Source: Pseudomonas hunanensis (lineage in GTDB: Bacteria > Pseudomonadota > Gammaproteobacteria > Pseudomonadales > Pseudomonadaceae). From it: DNA of 64,000 bases. Every line of letters begins with the position of its first letter. The stretch's first letter is position 1. Location of the stretch: NCBI RefSeq assembly GCF_013393325.1, contig NZ_QJRC01000065.1, forward strand, positions 62,001-126,000, given 5' to 3'. Under the pieces are notes generated by a model, which had not been told where the DNA came from, ran no database searches, and was given only the letters and a program-made list of their open reading frames with translations. Shown here piece after piece: positions 28,794-40,200 of the stretch. Made by a program: the position numbers and the translations under genes.

Positions 28794-29540
28794 ATGAATT
28801 ACAACTGGGACTGGGGCGTGTTCTTCAAGTCCACCGGCGTGGGCAGCGAAACCTATCTGGACTGGTACATCACCGGCCTGGGCTGGACCATCGCCATCGC
28901 CATCACCGCCTGGATCATCGCGCTGCTGCTGGGGTCGGTCCTCGGTGTCATGCGTACCGTGCCGAACCGCCTGGTATCGGGCATCGCCACCGCCTATGTG
29001 GAACTGTTCCGCAACGTGCCACTGCTGGTGCAGCTGTTCATCTGGTACTTCCTGGTACCAGACTTGCTGCCCGAAGGCTTGCAGGAGTGGTTCAAGCAGG
29101 ACCTCAACCCGACCACCTCGGCACTGATCAGCGTGGTCATCTGCCTGGGCCTGTTCACCGCAGCCCGTGTCTGCGAGCAAGTACGTACCGGTATTCAGGC
29201 GCTACCCAAAGGCCAGGAAGCCGCTGCCCGCGCCATGGGCTTCAGCCTCCCGCAGATCTACAACAACGTGCTGCTGCCGCAGGCTTACCGCATCATCATT
29301 CCGCCGCTCACCTCCGAGTTTCTCAACGTCTTCAAGAACTCCTCGGTGGCGTCGCTGATCGGCCTGATGGAACTGCTGGCGCAGACCAAGCAAACCGCCG
29401 AATTCTCCGCCAACCTGTTCGAGGCGTTCACCTTGGCCACGCTGATCTACTTCACCCTGAACATGGGCCTGATGCTGCTCATGCGCATGGTCGAGAAAAA
29501 AGTCGCCGTGCCCGGCCTGATCTCCGTGGGGGGCAAGTAA
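28794..29540 (+). CDS. aatQ: Glutamate/aspartate ABC transporter permease 1
   Basis: 248 residues, HisM/GltJ type. It is a multi-helix inner membrane protein with the EAA loop EAAARAMGFSLPQIYNNVLLPQAYR that contacts the ATPase. The N-terminus MNYNWDWGVFFKST is typical of GltJ. The stop codon abuts the start of aatM with no gap. Confidence 0.93.
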   Translation: MNYNWDWGVFFKSTGVGSETYLDWYITGLGWTIAIAITAWIIALLLGSVLGVMRTVPNRLVSGIATAYVELFRNVPLLVQLFIWYFLVPDLLPEGLQEWFKQDLNPTTSALISVVICLGLFTAARVCEQVRTGIQALPKGQEAAARAMGFSLPQIYNNVLLPQAYRIIIPPLTSEFLNVFKNSSVASLIGLMELLAQTKQTAEFSANLFEAFTLATLIYFTLNMGLMLLMRMVEKKVAVPGLISVGGK

Positions 29541-30212
29541 ATGGATATGGATTTCAGCGAAATCATCCCTGCCCTGCCTGCCCTGTGGGACGGCATGGTC
29601 ATGACCCTGCAGCTGATGGTCATGGGTGTTGTCGGCGGTATCGCACTGGGCACCATCCTGGCACTGATGCGCCTGTCCTCGAGCAAACTGCTGTCACGTC
29701 TGGCAGGTGCGTACGTCAACTACTTCCGCTCGATCCCGCTGCTGCTGGTGATCACCTGGTTCTACCTGGCCGTGCCGTTCGTGCTGCGCTGGATTACCGG
29801 CGAAGACACGCCGGTCGGTGCGTTCACCTCCTGCGTGGTCGCTTTCATGATGTTCGAGGCCGCGTACTTCTGCGAAATCGTCCGTGCCGGCGTGCAGTCG
29901 ATCTCCAAGGGCCAGATGGGCGCCGCGCAAGCGCTGGGCATGAACTACGCGCAGACCATGCGCCTGATCATCCTGCCCCAGGCGTTCCGCAAGATGACCC
30001 CACTGCTGCTGCAGCAGAGCATCATCCTGTTCCAGGACACCTCGCTGGTCTACACCGTGGGCCTGGTGGACTTCCTCAACTCGGCACGTTCCAACGGCGA
30101 CATCATCGGGCGCTCACATGAGTTCCTGATCTTCGCCGGCGTCGTCTACTTCATCATCAGCTTCTCCGCTTCGTGGCTGGTCAAGCGCCTGCAAAAAAGG
30201 ATCACCGTATGA
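29541..30212 (+). CDS. aatM: Glutamate/aspartate ABC transporter permease 2
   Basis: 223 residues, GltK type. It is an inner membrane permease with the EAA loop [26 protein letters not shown] and the C-terminal [26 protein letters not shown]. It forms the heteromeric channel with AatQ. The start directly follows the aatQ stop, and the stop overlaps the aatP start (ATGA). Confidence 0.93.
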   Translation: MDMDFSEIIPALPALWDGMVMTLQLMVMGVVGGIALGTILALMRLSSSKLLSRLAGAYVNYFRSIPLLLVITWFYLAVPFVLRWITGEDTPVGAFTSCVVAFMMFEAAYFCEIVRAGVQSISKGQMGAAQALGMNYAQTMRLIILPQAFRKMTPLLLQQSIILFQDTSLVYTVGLVDFLNSARSNGDIIGRSHEFLIFAGVVYFIISFSASWLVKRLQKRITV

Positions 30213-30943
30213 TTTCCATCAAGAACGTCAACAAGTGGTACGGCGACTTCCAGGTACTGACCGACTGCAGCACCGAGGTCAAGAAAGGTGAAGTGGTGGT
30301 GGTCTGCGGCCCGTCGGGCTCGGGCAAGTCCACCTTGATCAAGTGCGTCAACGCGCTGGAGCCGTTCCAGAAGGGCGATATCGTGGTCGATGGCACCTCG
30401 ATCGCCGACCCGAAGACCAACCTGCCCAAGCTGCGCTCGCGCGTTGGCATGGTGTTCCAGCACTTCGAGCTGTTCCCGCACCTGACCATCACCGAGAACC
30501 TGACCATCGCCCAGCGCAAGGTCCTGGGCCGCAGCGAGGCTGAAGCCACCAAGAAGGGCCTGGCCCTGCTCGACCGTGTAGGCCTCAGCGCCCATGCCAA
30601 GAAGCACCCAGGCCAGCTCTCCGGCGGCCAGCAGCAGCGCGTTGCAATCGCCCGCGCCCTGGCCATGGACCCGATCGTCATGCTGTTCGACGAACCCACC
30701 TCGGCACTGGACCCGGAAATGGTCAGCGAGGTATTGGACGTGATGGTGCAACTGGCCCACGAAGGCATGACCATGATGTGCGTGACCCACGAAATGGGCT
30801 TTGCCCGCAAGGTCGCCAACCGGGTCATCTTCATGGACAAGGGCAGCATCATCGAAGACTGCACCAAGGAAGAGTTCTTCGGTGACCAAAGCGCCCGCGA
30901 CCAGCGCACCCAGCACTTCCTCAGCAAGATCCTGCAGCACTGA
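30209..30943 (+). CDS. aatP: Glutamate/aspartate ABC transporter ATP-binding protein
   Basis: 244 residues, GltL type. Walker [17 protein letters not shown]-loop [12 protein letters not shown], signature [15 protein letters not shown], Walker [15 protein letters not shown] and the switch His in VTHEMGFA are all intact. The ATG at 30209 overlaps aatM. It ends the transporter operon; aauS follows after about 70 bases. Confidence 0.95.
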   Translation: MISIKNVNKWYGDFQVLTDCSTEVKKGEVVVVCGPSGSGKSTLIKCVNALEPFQKGDIVVDGTSIADPKTNLPKLRSRVGMVFQHFELFPHLTITENLTIAQRKVLGRSEAEATKKGLALLDRVGLSAHAKKHPGQLSGGQQQRVAIARALAMDPIVMLFDEPTSALDPEMVSEVLDVMVQLAHEGMTMMCVTHEMGFARKVANRVIFMDKGSIIEDCTKEEFFGDQSARDQRTQHFLSKILQH

Positions 30944-31012
30944 TTCGGCCACAGCGTTCGCTGCCACGGGACCCACCGGGCAGCGAATGCTGGTCGTGAC
31001 AAGGCCACTGTG

Positions 31013-32917
31013 ATGAAATGCGACCCCTCGCTACTGCTCCCTGCCAAGCCTGCCGTGAATTCCCGCCTGATTCGTCAATTGCTGTTGCCGCCCCTGATCA
31101 TCCTGCTGATGGTCGGCCTGGGCCTGGCCGGCTACCTGATAAGCGAAAACAACGGCATCCGCACGCTCAGCGAAAACGGCGAACGCCAATTGGAGCTGCA
31201 CGCGCGCACGGTCGAAAGCGAGATCAGCAAATACACCTACCTGCCGAGCCTGCTGGAGCTGGAGGACAGTGTCTCGCACCTGCTCACCGACCCGGATGGC
31301 GGCTCGCGCCAGACGGTCAACGAATACCTTGAGGGCCTGAACCGGCGCAGCCGCAGCCGGGCCATCTTCGTCCTCGACACCAACGGCCGGGTACAGGCGA
31401 CCAGCAACTGGCGTGATGCCGACTCGTTCCTGGGTGAAGACCTGTCATTCCGCGCCTACTTCCAGACCGCTGTGCGCGGCGAGCCAGGGCGCTTCTACGG
31501 CATCGGCAGTACCACTGGCGAAGCCGGCTACTATCTGGCCCATGGCCTGGAAGAACACGGCAAGATCATTGGCGTGGCAGTGATCAAGGTGCGCCTGGAC
31601 ACCCTCGAAGAACGCTGGCAACGTGCCCGCCTGGAGGCGTTCGTCAGCGACGAGAACGGCATCATCATCCTCTCCAGCGACCCAGCCCGGCGCTTGAAAT
31701 CGGTGCGCCCGCTGACCCCGCAAATCAAGGAACGGCTGGCGCGCAGCCTGCAGTACTACTGGTGGCCGCTGAACGAGTTGCAGCCACTGGCCCGGGAAAC
31801 CCTGGCCGATGGCGTGGAAAAACTGACCTTCCCGGCCAATAGCGAAACCGCCCAGGGCAAGCCGCACGAAGTCGCCTACCTGGCACAGACCCGGCGGCTG
31901 GCCGACACGCCCTGGCATTTCACCCTGCTGACCCCGCTGCAAGACCTGCGTCGCGAGTCCATGGTGCAGGGCATTCTGGTGGGCGTGGCCTTCGCCTTGC
32001 TGGCGATCCTCGGCATCGCCTGGAACGAGCGGCGCAAAGTGATCGCCACCCGCCTGGCAGCCCGCGAGGCGCTGGAAGAAGCCAACAGCCAACTGGAGCG
32101 GCGAATTGCCGAGCGCACCGCCGACCTGCGCGCCAGCAACGAACGCCTGAAAGGGCAGATTCGCGAGCGCCGGCATGCCGAGCAGACCTTGCGCCACGCC
32201 CAGGATGAGCTGGTGCAGGCAGGCAAACTGGCCGCCATCGGGCAAATGTCCACCAGCATTGCCCACGAGCTGAATCAGCCACTGGCGGCGCTGCGCACCT
32301 TGTCTGGCAATACCGTGCGCTTCCTCGAACGCGGGGCGCTGGAAACCGCCAGTGCCAACCTGCGCACCATGAACGACCTGATCGACCGCATGGGCCGCAT
32401 CACCGCCAGCCTGCGCTCGTTCGCCCGGCGCGGCGACGACAGCGGCCAGGCTTCACTGGCCAAGGCGGTGGAGGCTACCTTGCAGGTGCTGGCCAACCGC
32501 ATCAGCGCCTGCCACCTGCAACTGCACCACCAGTTCGAGGACCAGCAACTGGCCATCGACCAAACTCGCCTGGAGCAGATTCTGGTCAACCTGATCGGCA
32601 ACGCCCTCGACGCCATGGCCGCGCAACCGCTCCCCGAGCTGTGGCTCGAAGGCGAGCTGCAAGGCGACAAGTACCGTTTGCAGGTGCGCGACAACGGCCA
32701 CGGTATCGACGCCGAGGCGCGCAAGCACCTGTTCGAACCTTTCTTCACCACCAAACCGGGCGAACATGGCCTGGGCCTGGGCCTGACCCTGTCGGCGAGC
32801 CTTGCCGCCGCCGCCAAGGGCAGCCTGAACGTCGAGCACCCCGCCACCGGCGGCACGGCCTTCGTCCTGGCCCTGCCCCTGGTTTCTCCCCCTAGCGAAT
32901 CGGCAGAGCATCCATGA
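31013..32917 (+). CDS. aauS: Sensor histidine kinase AauS
   Basis: 634 residues from the ATG at 31013 (a GTG lies one codon earlier). There is an N-terminal membrane helix (about 22-42, LLLPPLIILLMVGLGLAGYLI), a periplasmic dCache-type sensor domain (DNGRVQATSNWRDADSF-like region, here DTNGRVQATSNWRDADSFL), a second helix near 320, then a coiled coil. The kinase core follows, with H-box SIAHELNQPLAAL, N-box LVNLIGNALDAM and G-boxes DNGHGI and GLGLGL. This is the DctB/NtrB-type architecture that pairs with sigma54 activators. Its TGA overlaps the aauR ATG. It is expected to sense acidic amino acids. Confidence 0.92.
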   Translation: MKCDPSLLLPAKPAVNSRLIRQLLLPPLIILLMVGLGLAGYLISENNGIRTLSENGERQLELHARTVESEISKYTYLPSLLELEDSVSHLLTDPDGGSRQTVNEYLEGLNRRSRSRAIFVLDTNGRVQATSNWRDADSFLGEDLSFRAYFQTAVRGEPGRFYGIGSTTGEAGYYLAHGLEEHGKIIGVAVIKVRLDTLEERWQRARLEAFVSDENGIIILSSDPARRLKSVRPLTPQIKERLARSLQYYWWPLNELQPLARETLADGVEKLTFPANSETAQGKPHEVAYLAQTRRLADTPWHFTLLTPLQDLRRESMVQGILVGVAFALLAILGIAWNERRKVIATRLAAREALEEANSQLERRIAERTADLRASNERLKGQIRERRHAEQTLRHAQDELVQAGKLAAIGQMSTSIAHELNQPLAALRTLSGNTVRFLERGALETASANLRTMNDLIDRMGRITASLRSFARRGDDSGQASLAKAVEATLQVLANRISACHLQLHHQFEDQQLAIDQTRLEQILVNLIGNALDAMAAQPLPELWLEGELQGDKYRLQVRDNGHGIDAEARKHLFEPFFTTKPGEHGLGLGLTLSASLAAAAKGSLNVEHPATGGTAFVLALPLVSPPSESAEHP

Positions 32918-34242
32918 ACCAAGCGCCACTTACCGTCCTGATCGTCGAAGACGACCCGCATGTGCTGCTCGGCTGCCAACAGGCACTGGCCCTCGAGGAC
33001 ATCGCCTGCGAAGGCGTGGGCAGCGCCGAACAGGCACTGGAGCGCATCGGCGACGATTTCGCCGGCATTGTCGTCAGCGATATCCGCCTGCCGGGCATCG
33101 ATGGCCTGGAGTTGCTCAATCGCCTCAAGGCCCGTGACCGCAGCCTGCCGGTGGTGCTGATTACCGGCCATGGCGATATCGACATGGCCGTCGGCGCCAT
33201 GCGCAACGGTGCCTACGACTTCATGGAAAAACCGTTCTCCCCCGAGCGGCTGGTCGACGTGGTGCGCCGCGCATTGGAGCAACGTGGGCTGTCGCGCGAA
33301 GTAGTGGCCCTGCGCCGCCAACTGGCCGAACAGAGCAGCCTGGAGGGGCGCATCATTGGCCGCTCGCCGGCCATGGAGCACTTGCGCGAATTGATCGCCA
33401 ACGTTGCCGATACTTCAGCCAACGTACTGATCGAAGGTGAAACCGGCACCGGCAAAGAGCTGGTCGCGCGTTGCCTGCACGACTTCAGCCGCCGCCAGGG
33501 TCAGCCGTTCGTGGCGCTGAACTGTGGCGGCCTGCCGGAAAACCTGTTCGAAAGCGAGATTTTCGGCCACGAGGCCAACGCCTTCACCGGTGCCGGCAAA
33601 CGCCGCATCGGCAAGATCGAACATGCCAATGGCGGTACGCTGTTCCTCGATGAAGTGGAAAGCATGCCGATCAACCTGCAGATCAAGCTGCTGCGCGTGC
33701 TGCAGGAGCGCACCCTGGAGCGACTGGGCTCGAACCAGAGCATCCCGGTGGACTGCCGGGTGATCGCGGCGACCAAAGCCGACCTCGATACCCTGGGCCA
33801 GAGTGGCCAGTTCCGCAGCGACCTGTACTACCGGCTGAACGTGGTAACCCTCGAACTGCCTCCGCTGCGTGAACGCCGTGAGGACATCCTGCAATTGTTC
33901 GAACACTTCCTGCAGCAGTCGGCCCTGCGCTTCGACCGGGAAACACCGACACTGGACAGCCAGACACTATCGCGTCTGATGGCCCATGACTGGCCGGGCA
34001 ACGTGCGCGAATTGCGCAACGTGGCCGAACGCTACGCCCTCGGCCTGCCAGCGTTCAAGAAAGGCCCCAGTGGTGGTGCCAGCCAAGGCCTGGGCTTTGC
34101 CGAGGCGGTGGAAGCATTCGAACGCAACCTGCTCAGCGATGCGCTGCAACGCACCGGCGGCAACCTGAGCCAGGCCAGCCAAGAGCTGGGCATGGCCAAG
34201 ACCACGCTATTCGACAAAGTGAAAAAATACGGCCTCGGCTGA
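32914..34242 (+). CDS. aauR: Sigma54-dependent response regulator AauR
   Basis: 442 residues, NtrC/DctD type. The receiver (about 1-120) has the phospho-acceptor in IVVSDIRLPG. The AAA+ domain has Walker A GETGTGKE, a GAFTGA loop present as NAFTGA, and Walker B GGTLFLDEVE. The C-terminal Fis-type HTH is GNLSQASQELGMAKTTLFDKVKKYG. An activator of this type needs a sigma54 promoter, and a good one lies before aatJ. This locus is the P. putida system known to control uptake and use of acidic amino acids. Confidence 0.94.
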   Translation: MNQAPLTVLIVEDDPHVLLGCQQALALEDIACEGVGSAEQALERIGDDFAGIVVSDIRLPGIDGLELLNRLKARDRSLPVVLITGHGDIDMAVGAMRNGAYDFMEKPFSPERLVDVVRRALEQRGLSREVVALRRQLAEQSSLEGRIIGRSPAMEHLRELIANVADTSANVLIEGETGTGKELVARCLHDFSRRQGQPFVALNCGGLPENLFESEIFGHEANAFTGAGKRRIGKIEHANGGTLFLDEVESMPINLQIKLLRVLQERTLERLGSNQSIPVDCRVIAATKADLDTLGQSGQFRSDLYYRLNVVTLELPPLRERREDILQLFEHFLQQSALRFDRETPTLDSQTLSRLMAHDWPGNVRELRNVAERYALGLPAFKKGPSGGASQGLGFAEAVEAFERNLLSDALQRTGGNLSQASQELGMAKTTLFDKVKKYGLG

Positions 34243-34267
34243 GTTCAACCCAAACTGGAAAGACAAC

Positions 34268-34603
34268 GTGGACCTGGTATTCAAAGCTGCCCTGGGCGCT
34301 GGTGTGGTGCTACTGCTGGCGGTGCTGTCGAAAACGCGCAACTACTACATCGCCGGGCTGGTGCCGCTGTTCCCCACCTTCGCCCTGATCGCCCATTACA
34401 TCGTCGGCAAGGGGCGCAGCATTGCCGACCTGAAGACCACCATTGCCTTTGGCATGTGGTCGATCATTCCGTACTTCGTGTACCTGGCGACCCTGTATGT
34501 GCTGGTCGATCGCCTACGCCTGGAAGCATCGCTGGCGTTGGCCACGGTGGCCTGGCTGATGGCCGCTACCGTGCTGGTGACCGTGTGGGTGCGGCTGCAC
34601 TGA
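34268..34603 (+). CDS. glpM: GlpM family membrane protein
   Basis: 111 residues with a GTG start and four hydrophobic helices (LGAGVVLLLAVL, YIAGLVPLFPTFALIAHYIV, SIIPYFVYLATLYVLV, LATVAWLMAATVLVTVWV). It matches the GlpM family first named next to glp genes in P. aeruginosa and linked there to alginate. Here it lies behind aauR and not in the glp cluster. The molecular function is unknown. Confidence 0.8.
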   Translation: MDLVFKAALGAGVVLLLAVLSKTRNYYIAGLVPLFPTFALIAHYIVGKGRSIADLKTTIAFGMWSIIPYFVYLATLYVLVDRLRLEASLALATVAWLMAATVLVTVWVRLH

Positions 34604-34623
34604 GCCTGCAACCTGCCTTTGGT

Positions 34624-35619
34624 TCACAACCCGGCGATGTGCGTGACATCCTGCCGGTGCGCCTGCAGGTAGGGCAACACCGCCCCCAGCAGCGGCGCCT
34701 TGAAGGGTTCCTGGAAGCGGTGCGCCAAGCCCGGTATCAGGCGCAACTGGCTGCCCTGGATATGCGCCGCCAGGTGTACGCCGTGCATCACCGGCAATAA
34801 CGGGTCGGCTGTGCCGTGTACCACCAGGGTCGGCACCCGCAGCTGGTTGAGCAACTCGACGCGACTCGGCTCGGCCAGAATCGCCATGATCTGGCGCTTG
34901 GCCCCGTCAGGATTGAACGCCCGATCGTAAGCCACGGCAGCCTGGTGCAGCAACACCGCGCGGTCATCCCGTACCTCGGGGCTGCCCAGGGCCGCCAGCA
35001 GGTCGGCCTGCTGCTCGATGGCCACCTCGCGGTTCGGCGCGCTGCGCCGGGCCAGCAGTTGCACCAGCGCCGGATCCGGTGCCGGCAGCCCCGCCGCCCC
35101 TGAACTGGACATCACCAACGTCAGGCTGCGCACACGCTCGGGCGCCATCGCCGCCAGGTGCTGGGCAATCATGCCGCCCATGCTCACGCCCAGTACATGA
35201 AACTGGTGCACACCCAAGGCGTCCATCAGGCGCAGGCCGTCATCTGCCATATCCGTCAGCGTGTAGGGCGCCGCCACCGGCAAGCCCAGCTTGTAGCGCA
35301 ACAACTCGACCGTCAGGTTGGCCGAAGGTGGCATCTGGTTCCAGCGTGACAGGCCGACATCGCGGTTGTCATAGCGAATCACCCGAAAGCCCTGGCGGCA
35401 CAATGCCTCGACCACATCGTCCGGCCAATGAATCAACTGCCCGCCCAGGCCCATGACCAGCAGCAAGGCCGGATCACGCGGTGAACCGACGCTCTGGTAC
35501 ACCAGGCTGACCGCGCCCAGTTCGGCACGCTGCACCGCTACATGTGCATCACAACGCTGTTCGGCGAAACTCGCAGGTACGCTGAACAGGAAGAAAAGAA
35601 AAAGCCAAAAAGCCCGCAT
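34624..35619 (-). CDS. Secreted alpha/beta hydrolase
   Basis: 331 residues. A signal peptide ([19 protein letters not shown]) is followed by an alpha/beta hydrolase fold with oxyanion segment [22 protein letters not shown], nucleophile elbow [13 protein letters not shown], acid region [15 protein letters not shown] and a terminal His in IPGLAHRF. It resembles pseudomonad esterase/lipase-like proteins; the substrate is unknown. I start at the ATG at 35619, which gives a clean signal peptide. It is divergent from metR. Confidence 0.88.
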   Translation of the reverse strand: MRAFWLFLFFLFSVPASFAEQRCDAHVAVQRAELGAVSLVYQSVGSPRDPALLLVMGLGGQLIHWPDDVVEALCRQGFRVIRYDNRDVGLSRWNQMPPSANLTVELLRYKLGLPVAAPYTLTDMADDGLRLMDALGVHQFHVLGVSMGGMIAQHLAAMAPERVRSLTLVMSSSGAAGLPAPDPALVQLLARRSAPNREVAIEQQADLLAALGSPEVRDDRAVLLHQAAVAYDRAFNPDGAKRQIMAILAEPSRVELLNQLRVPTLVVHGTADPLLPVMHGVHLAAHIQGSQLRLIPGLAHRFQEPFKAPLLGAVLPYLQAHRQDVTHIAGL

Positions 35620-35815
35620 GAAAGAAACACCAGAATGCAGATCCCCAGTAAAGCGCGAGTCTGATGAATTCTGTTCGGGCGCGCTGCCACAGTTCGGTGA
35701 CAGTTTCATGACGCCCGCCAGACGGTGCGGCCGATCGCCCAGTCGACAGGCGCAGCAACATGAGAGAAACTCAACTCATTCCCTGTTTCCTCAAATCCAC
35801 ACCCCGGAGTCAGCT

Positions 35816-36733
35816 GTGCTGGAGATCCGTCACCTGAAAACCCTTCATGCCCTGCGCGAAGCCGACAGCCTGGTGGAGGCCGCCGAGCGCCTGCACCTGA
35901 CCCAGTCGGCACTGTCGCACCAGTTCAAGGAGCTGGAAGAGCGCCTGGGCCTGCCCATTTTCGTACGCAAGACCAAGCCGATTCGCTTCACCAGCGCCGG
36001 GCTGCGCCTGCTGCAACTGGCCGATGCCACCCTGCCGCTGCTGCGCGGCGCCGAGCGTGACATCGCGCGGCTGGCCGGTGGCACTGCCGGGCGCCTGCAC
36101 ATGGCCATCGAATGCCACAGCTGCTTCCAGTGGCTGATGCCGACCATCGACCAGTTCCGCGATGCTTGGCCGGAAGTGGAGCTGGACCTGGCCTCCGGTT
36201 TCGCCTTTGCCCCGTTGCCGGCCCTGGCGCGCGGCGATCTTGACCTGGTGGTGACCTCCGACCCGGTGGACCTGGCAGGCATCACTTATGTGCCGCTGTT
36301 CACCTACGAGGCGATGCTGGCGGTGGCCAACCAGCACCCGCTGGCGAGCAAGCCATACATGGTGCCGCAAGACTTGCTCGACCAGACGTTGATCACCTAC
36401 CCGGTGGAACGCGACCGCCTGGACATCTTCACCCGCTTCCTGGAACCGGCCGATATCGAGCCAGCCGCCGTGCGTACCTCGGAGCTGACGGTAATGATGA
36501 TGCAGCTGGTGGCCAGCGGCCGTGGGGTGTGCGGCATGCCGCATTGGGCGCTGCACGAGTACAGTTCGCGCGGCTATGTGAAGGGCAAGCGCCTGGGCGA
36601 AAAAGGCCTGTTTGCCACGCTTTATGCCGCCGTGCGCACCGACATGCTCGATGCGCCGTACATGCGCGACTTCTTGCTGACGGCCAAGGACACCTCGTTC
36701 GCCACCCTCGATGGCGTCAGCGCGGTGCGTTGA
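35816..36733 (+). CDS. metR: LysR-family regulator MetR
   Basis: 305 residues with a GTG start giving MLEIRHLKTLHALREADSL. There is a winged HTH at the N-terminus (SLVEAAERLHLTQSALSHQFKELEERLGLPIF) and an effector domain with the MetR-typical ECHSCFQWLMPTIDQFR and TSDPVDLAGITYVPLF. In gammaproteobacteria MetR activates metE and related methionine genes with homocysteine as co-effector. Its end overlaps the convergent Nudix gene by 17 bases. Confidence 0.92.
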   Translation: MLEIRHLKTLHALREADSLVEAAERLHLTQSALSHQFKELEERLGLPIFVRKTKPIRFTSAGLRLLQLADATLPLLRGAERDIARLAGGTAGRLHMAIECHSCFQWLMPTIDQFRDAWPEVELDLASGFAFAPLPALARGDLDLVVTSDPVDLAGITYVPLFTYEAMLAVANQHPLASKPYMVPQDLLDQTLITYPVERDRLDIFTRFLEPADIEPAAVRTSELTVMMMQLVASGRGVCGMPHWALHEYSSRGYVKGKRLGEKGLFATLYAAVRTDMLDAPYMRDFLLTAKDTSFATLDGVSAVR

Positions 36734-37130
36734 GTACCTGACGGTACAGCGGCAGGATCAGGTCGCGGGTCAGGGGCGCCAGTGGCATGACGGGCGCCTG
36801 ATCGGCGGCCAGCCACACCACCTCCTCGATTTCTGCAGCCGGAACCACGGCTGCGGCGCTGTCGACACGGAACAGTTCGGCCTGCACTTCAAAACCTGGC
36901 TCGTTGGCGGCTGGCGCGCTGAACTGGCCCAGGTGCACGACCTGGGCCGGGTCGATGTGCAGGCCCAGTTCCTCGTGCAACTCGCGCACCAGAGCCTGCA
37001 CCGGCGTTTCACCGGCATCGATCTTGCCACCGGGCTGCATGAAGGCCTCGGTGCCACGCTTGCGTACCAGCAGGGTACGGCCCAGAGGGTCGATCAGCAG
37101 GGCGGCGGCGATGCGGATGGTGTTGGGCAT
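36717..37130 (-). CDS. Nudix hydrolase
   Basis: 137 residues. The complete Nudix box, GGKIDAGETPVQALVRELHEELG, provides the metal-binding glutamates. The ATG at 37130 gives MPNTIRIAAALLIDPLGRTLL. The length suits MutT/ADP-ribose or nucleoside diphosphate hydrolases, but the substrate cannot be told from sequence. It overlaps the metR 3' end on the other strand. Confidence 0.9.
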   Translation of the reverse strand: MPNTIRIAAALLIDPLGRTLLVRKRGTEAFMQPGGKIDAGETPVQALVRELHEELGLHIDPAQVVHLGQFSAPAANEPGFEVQAELFRVDSAAAVVPAAEIEEVVWLAADQAPVMPLAPLTRDLILPLYRQVLNAPR

Positions 37131-37293
37131 GGGGTGGGCTCGCTGGAAACTATGGCCGGGGAGGATCCCATGGGGCCCTTGGCCTGACAAGGCCAGTCAT
37201 TCCTGTACCGGCCGCTTCGCAACACAGGTTCTTGCTGGCCTGGCAGACGAACGGCCCCTTGCCAACCCGCCACACACCCGCCATAACCAACAG

Positions 37294-40200
37294 ATGAACC
37301 TGCCCGCCAAATACCACCCGGTGCTCGAGCTGTTCCACCCTGCCGTATGCACCTGGTTTCGTCGCCATTTCGCCACGGTCACCGATGCCCAGGCACAGGC
37401 TTGGCCGCTGATTCATGCGGGCCAATCGACGCTGCTGGCTGCACCGACCGGCTCGGGCAAGACGCTAAGTGCCTTCCTGGCCGTGCTGGACGAACTGTTC
37501 CGCCAAGGCCTGGAGCACCAGGGCGAACTGCCAGCACAGACCCAAGTCGTCTACGTATCACCGCTCAAAGCCCTGTCCAATGACATTCGCCTGAACCTGC
37601 AGGCCCCGCTCGAAGGCATCAGCCAGGCCCTCGCGGAGCAAGGCCTGAACGCGCCACGCATCACCACGGCGGTGCGCACCGGCGACACGCCGCAGAAGGA
37701 ACGCGCCGCCATGCGCAAGCTGGCCCCGCACATCCTGGTGACCACTCCCGAATCGCTTTACGTGTTGATGGGCTCGGCGTCTGGCCGCGAAGGCCTGGCC
37801 AACGTGCACACGGTAATCGTCGACGAAATCCACGCCCTGGCTGGCAACAAACGCGGCGCCCACCTGGCACTTACCCTGGAGCGCCTGCAGGCCTTGTGCC
37901 GCCAGCCACTGCGGCGTATCGGCCTGTCCGCCACGCAACGCCCGGTAGAACGGGTGGCGCAGTTTCTGGTCGGTAGCGGGCGCCCCTGCGCCATTGTCGA
38001 TGTCGGCCATGCGCGCAAGCGCGACCTGGCCATCGAAGTGCCGCCGGTACCGCTGGGTGCGGTGATGGCCACCGATGTCTGGGGCCTGGTCTACGACCGC
38101 CTGGCCACCCTTGCCCGTGAACATCGCACCACACTGGTATTCGTCAATACCCGGCGCCTGGCAGAGCGCATCACCCGCCACCTCAGCGACCGGTTGGGCA
38201 AAGAAGCGGTTGCCGCGCACCATGGCAGCTTGTCCAAAGAACTGCGCCTGGATGCGGAGCAGCGGCTCAAGCGCGGCCAGCTTCAGGTGCTGGTCGCGAC
38301 CGCATCGCTGGAGCTGGGCATTGATATCGGCGATGTCGACCTGGTCTGCCAGATCGCCTCGCCGGGCTCGATTGCCGCCTTCCTGCAACGGGTTGGCCGC
38401 GCCGGCCACCAGGTCGATGGTGTGCCCAAGGGGCGCTTGTTCCCCACCTCTCGCGATGACTTGATCGAATGCGTCGCCCTGCTCGACAGCGTGCGCCAGG
38501 GCGAGCTGGACGAACTGCACATCCCCCGTGCACCGCTGGATGTGCTGGCCCAGCAGATCGTCGCCGAAGCCAGCAACCAGGCCTGGCACGAACAGGCACT
38601 GCTGGATTGCCTACGTCAGGCCACGCCTTATGCCGAGCTTGACCAGGACCACTATCAAGCCCTGCTACGCATGCTCGCCGAAGGCTACAACGGCCGCCTG
38701 GGAGTACGCAGCGCCTACCTGCACCGCGATGCGGTCAGCGGTACCTTGCGTGGCCGGCGTGGCAGCCAGCTGACGGCGCTGACCAGCGGCGGCACTATCC
38801 CCGACAACGCCGACTACACCGTGTTGCTGGAACCGCAGGCGCTGAACATCGGCAGCGTCAATGAAGACTTTGCCGTGGAGAGCATTGCCGGCGATATCTT
38901 TCAGCTGGGCAATGCCTCCTACCGCATTCTGCGCGTCGAACCGGGTCGGGTAAGAGTGGAGGATGCCCATGGCCTGCCACCTACCATTCCGTTCTGGCTG
39001 GGCGAAGCGCCGGGGCGCAGTGACGAGCTGTCTGCCGCCGTAGCCCGCCTGCAGGCGCGGATCGACCAGCGACTGGCACAGGCCGGCAGCGACATGGCCG
39101 AGGTACTGACATGGTTGCAGGCTACCTTCGAACTGGGCGAGGACAGCGCCGGGCAGTTGCTCGACTACCTGGCCCGCACCCGCGAAGTGCTTGGCGCCCT
39201 GCCCTCGCAGGACACCCTGGTAATGGAGCGTTTTTTCGATGAGTCCGGCGGGACCCAACTGATCATCCATTCACCATACGGCAGTCGCATCAACCGCGCC
39301 TGGGGCCTGGCCCTGCGCAAGCGCTTTTGCCGCACCTTCAACTTCGAGCTGCAGGCAGCCGCCAGCGAAGACGCCATCGTGCTGTCGCTGTCCACCAGCC
39401 ACAGCTTCGAACTGGACGAAGTGTGGCGCTACCTCAATAGCCGCAGCGCCGAGCCTATCCTCATCCAGGCCCTGCTGGACGCGCCGCTGTTTGGTGTGCG
39501 CTGGCGCTGGAACGCGGGTGTCGCCATGGCCCTGCCACGCTTCGTGGGCGGGCGCAAAGTGGCACCACAGATCCAGCGAATGAAGAGTGAAGACCTGGTT
39601 GCCGCGGTGTTCCCCGACCAGATCGCCTGCCTGGAAAACATCCCCGGCGAGCGGCAGATTCCCGACCACCCGCTGGTCGAGCAAACCCTCGACGACTGCC
39701 TGCACGAGGCGATGGACAGCGAAGGCTGGCTAGCCCTGTTACGGCGCATGGAAAGCGGCGAAGTGCGCTTGCTATGCCGCGACCTGCCCGCCCCTTCGCC
39801 CCTCGCTTCAGCCATTCTCAACGCGCGGCCGTATGCTTTTCTGGACGATGCCCCCCTGGAAGAACGCCGCACCCAGGCGGTGCTCAACCGGCGCTGGAAC
39901 GATGTACACAGTGGCGATGACCTGGGCGCGCTGGACGCGGATGCCATTGCTGCCGTAGCGGCCGAGGCCTGGCCACAGCCGGGCAATAGCGATGAAATGC
40001 ACGAAGCGTTGATGAGCCTGGGCGCCATCAGCCAAGCCGAGGTCGCGGCCAACCCCAGCTGGGACCTGCTGCTAAGGCAACTGGCCAAGGCCGGGCGCGC
40101 CTTGCGCCTAGCCGATGACAACCTCTGGCTGGCCCGCGAGCGGCTGAACCTGCTGCTGGCACTGTACCCGGCAGCACACCTGGAGCCAGCGCTCGAACTG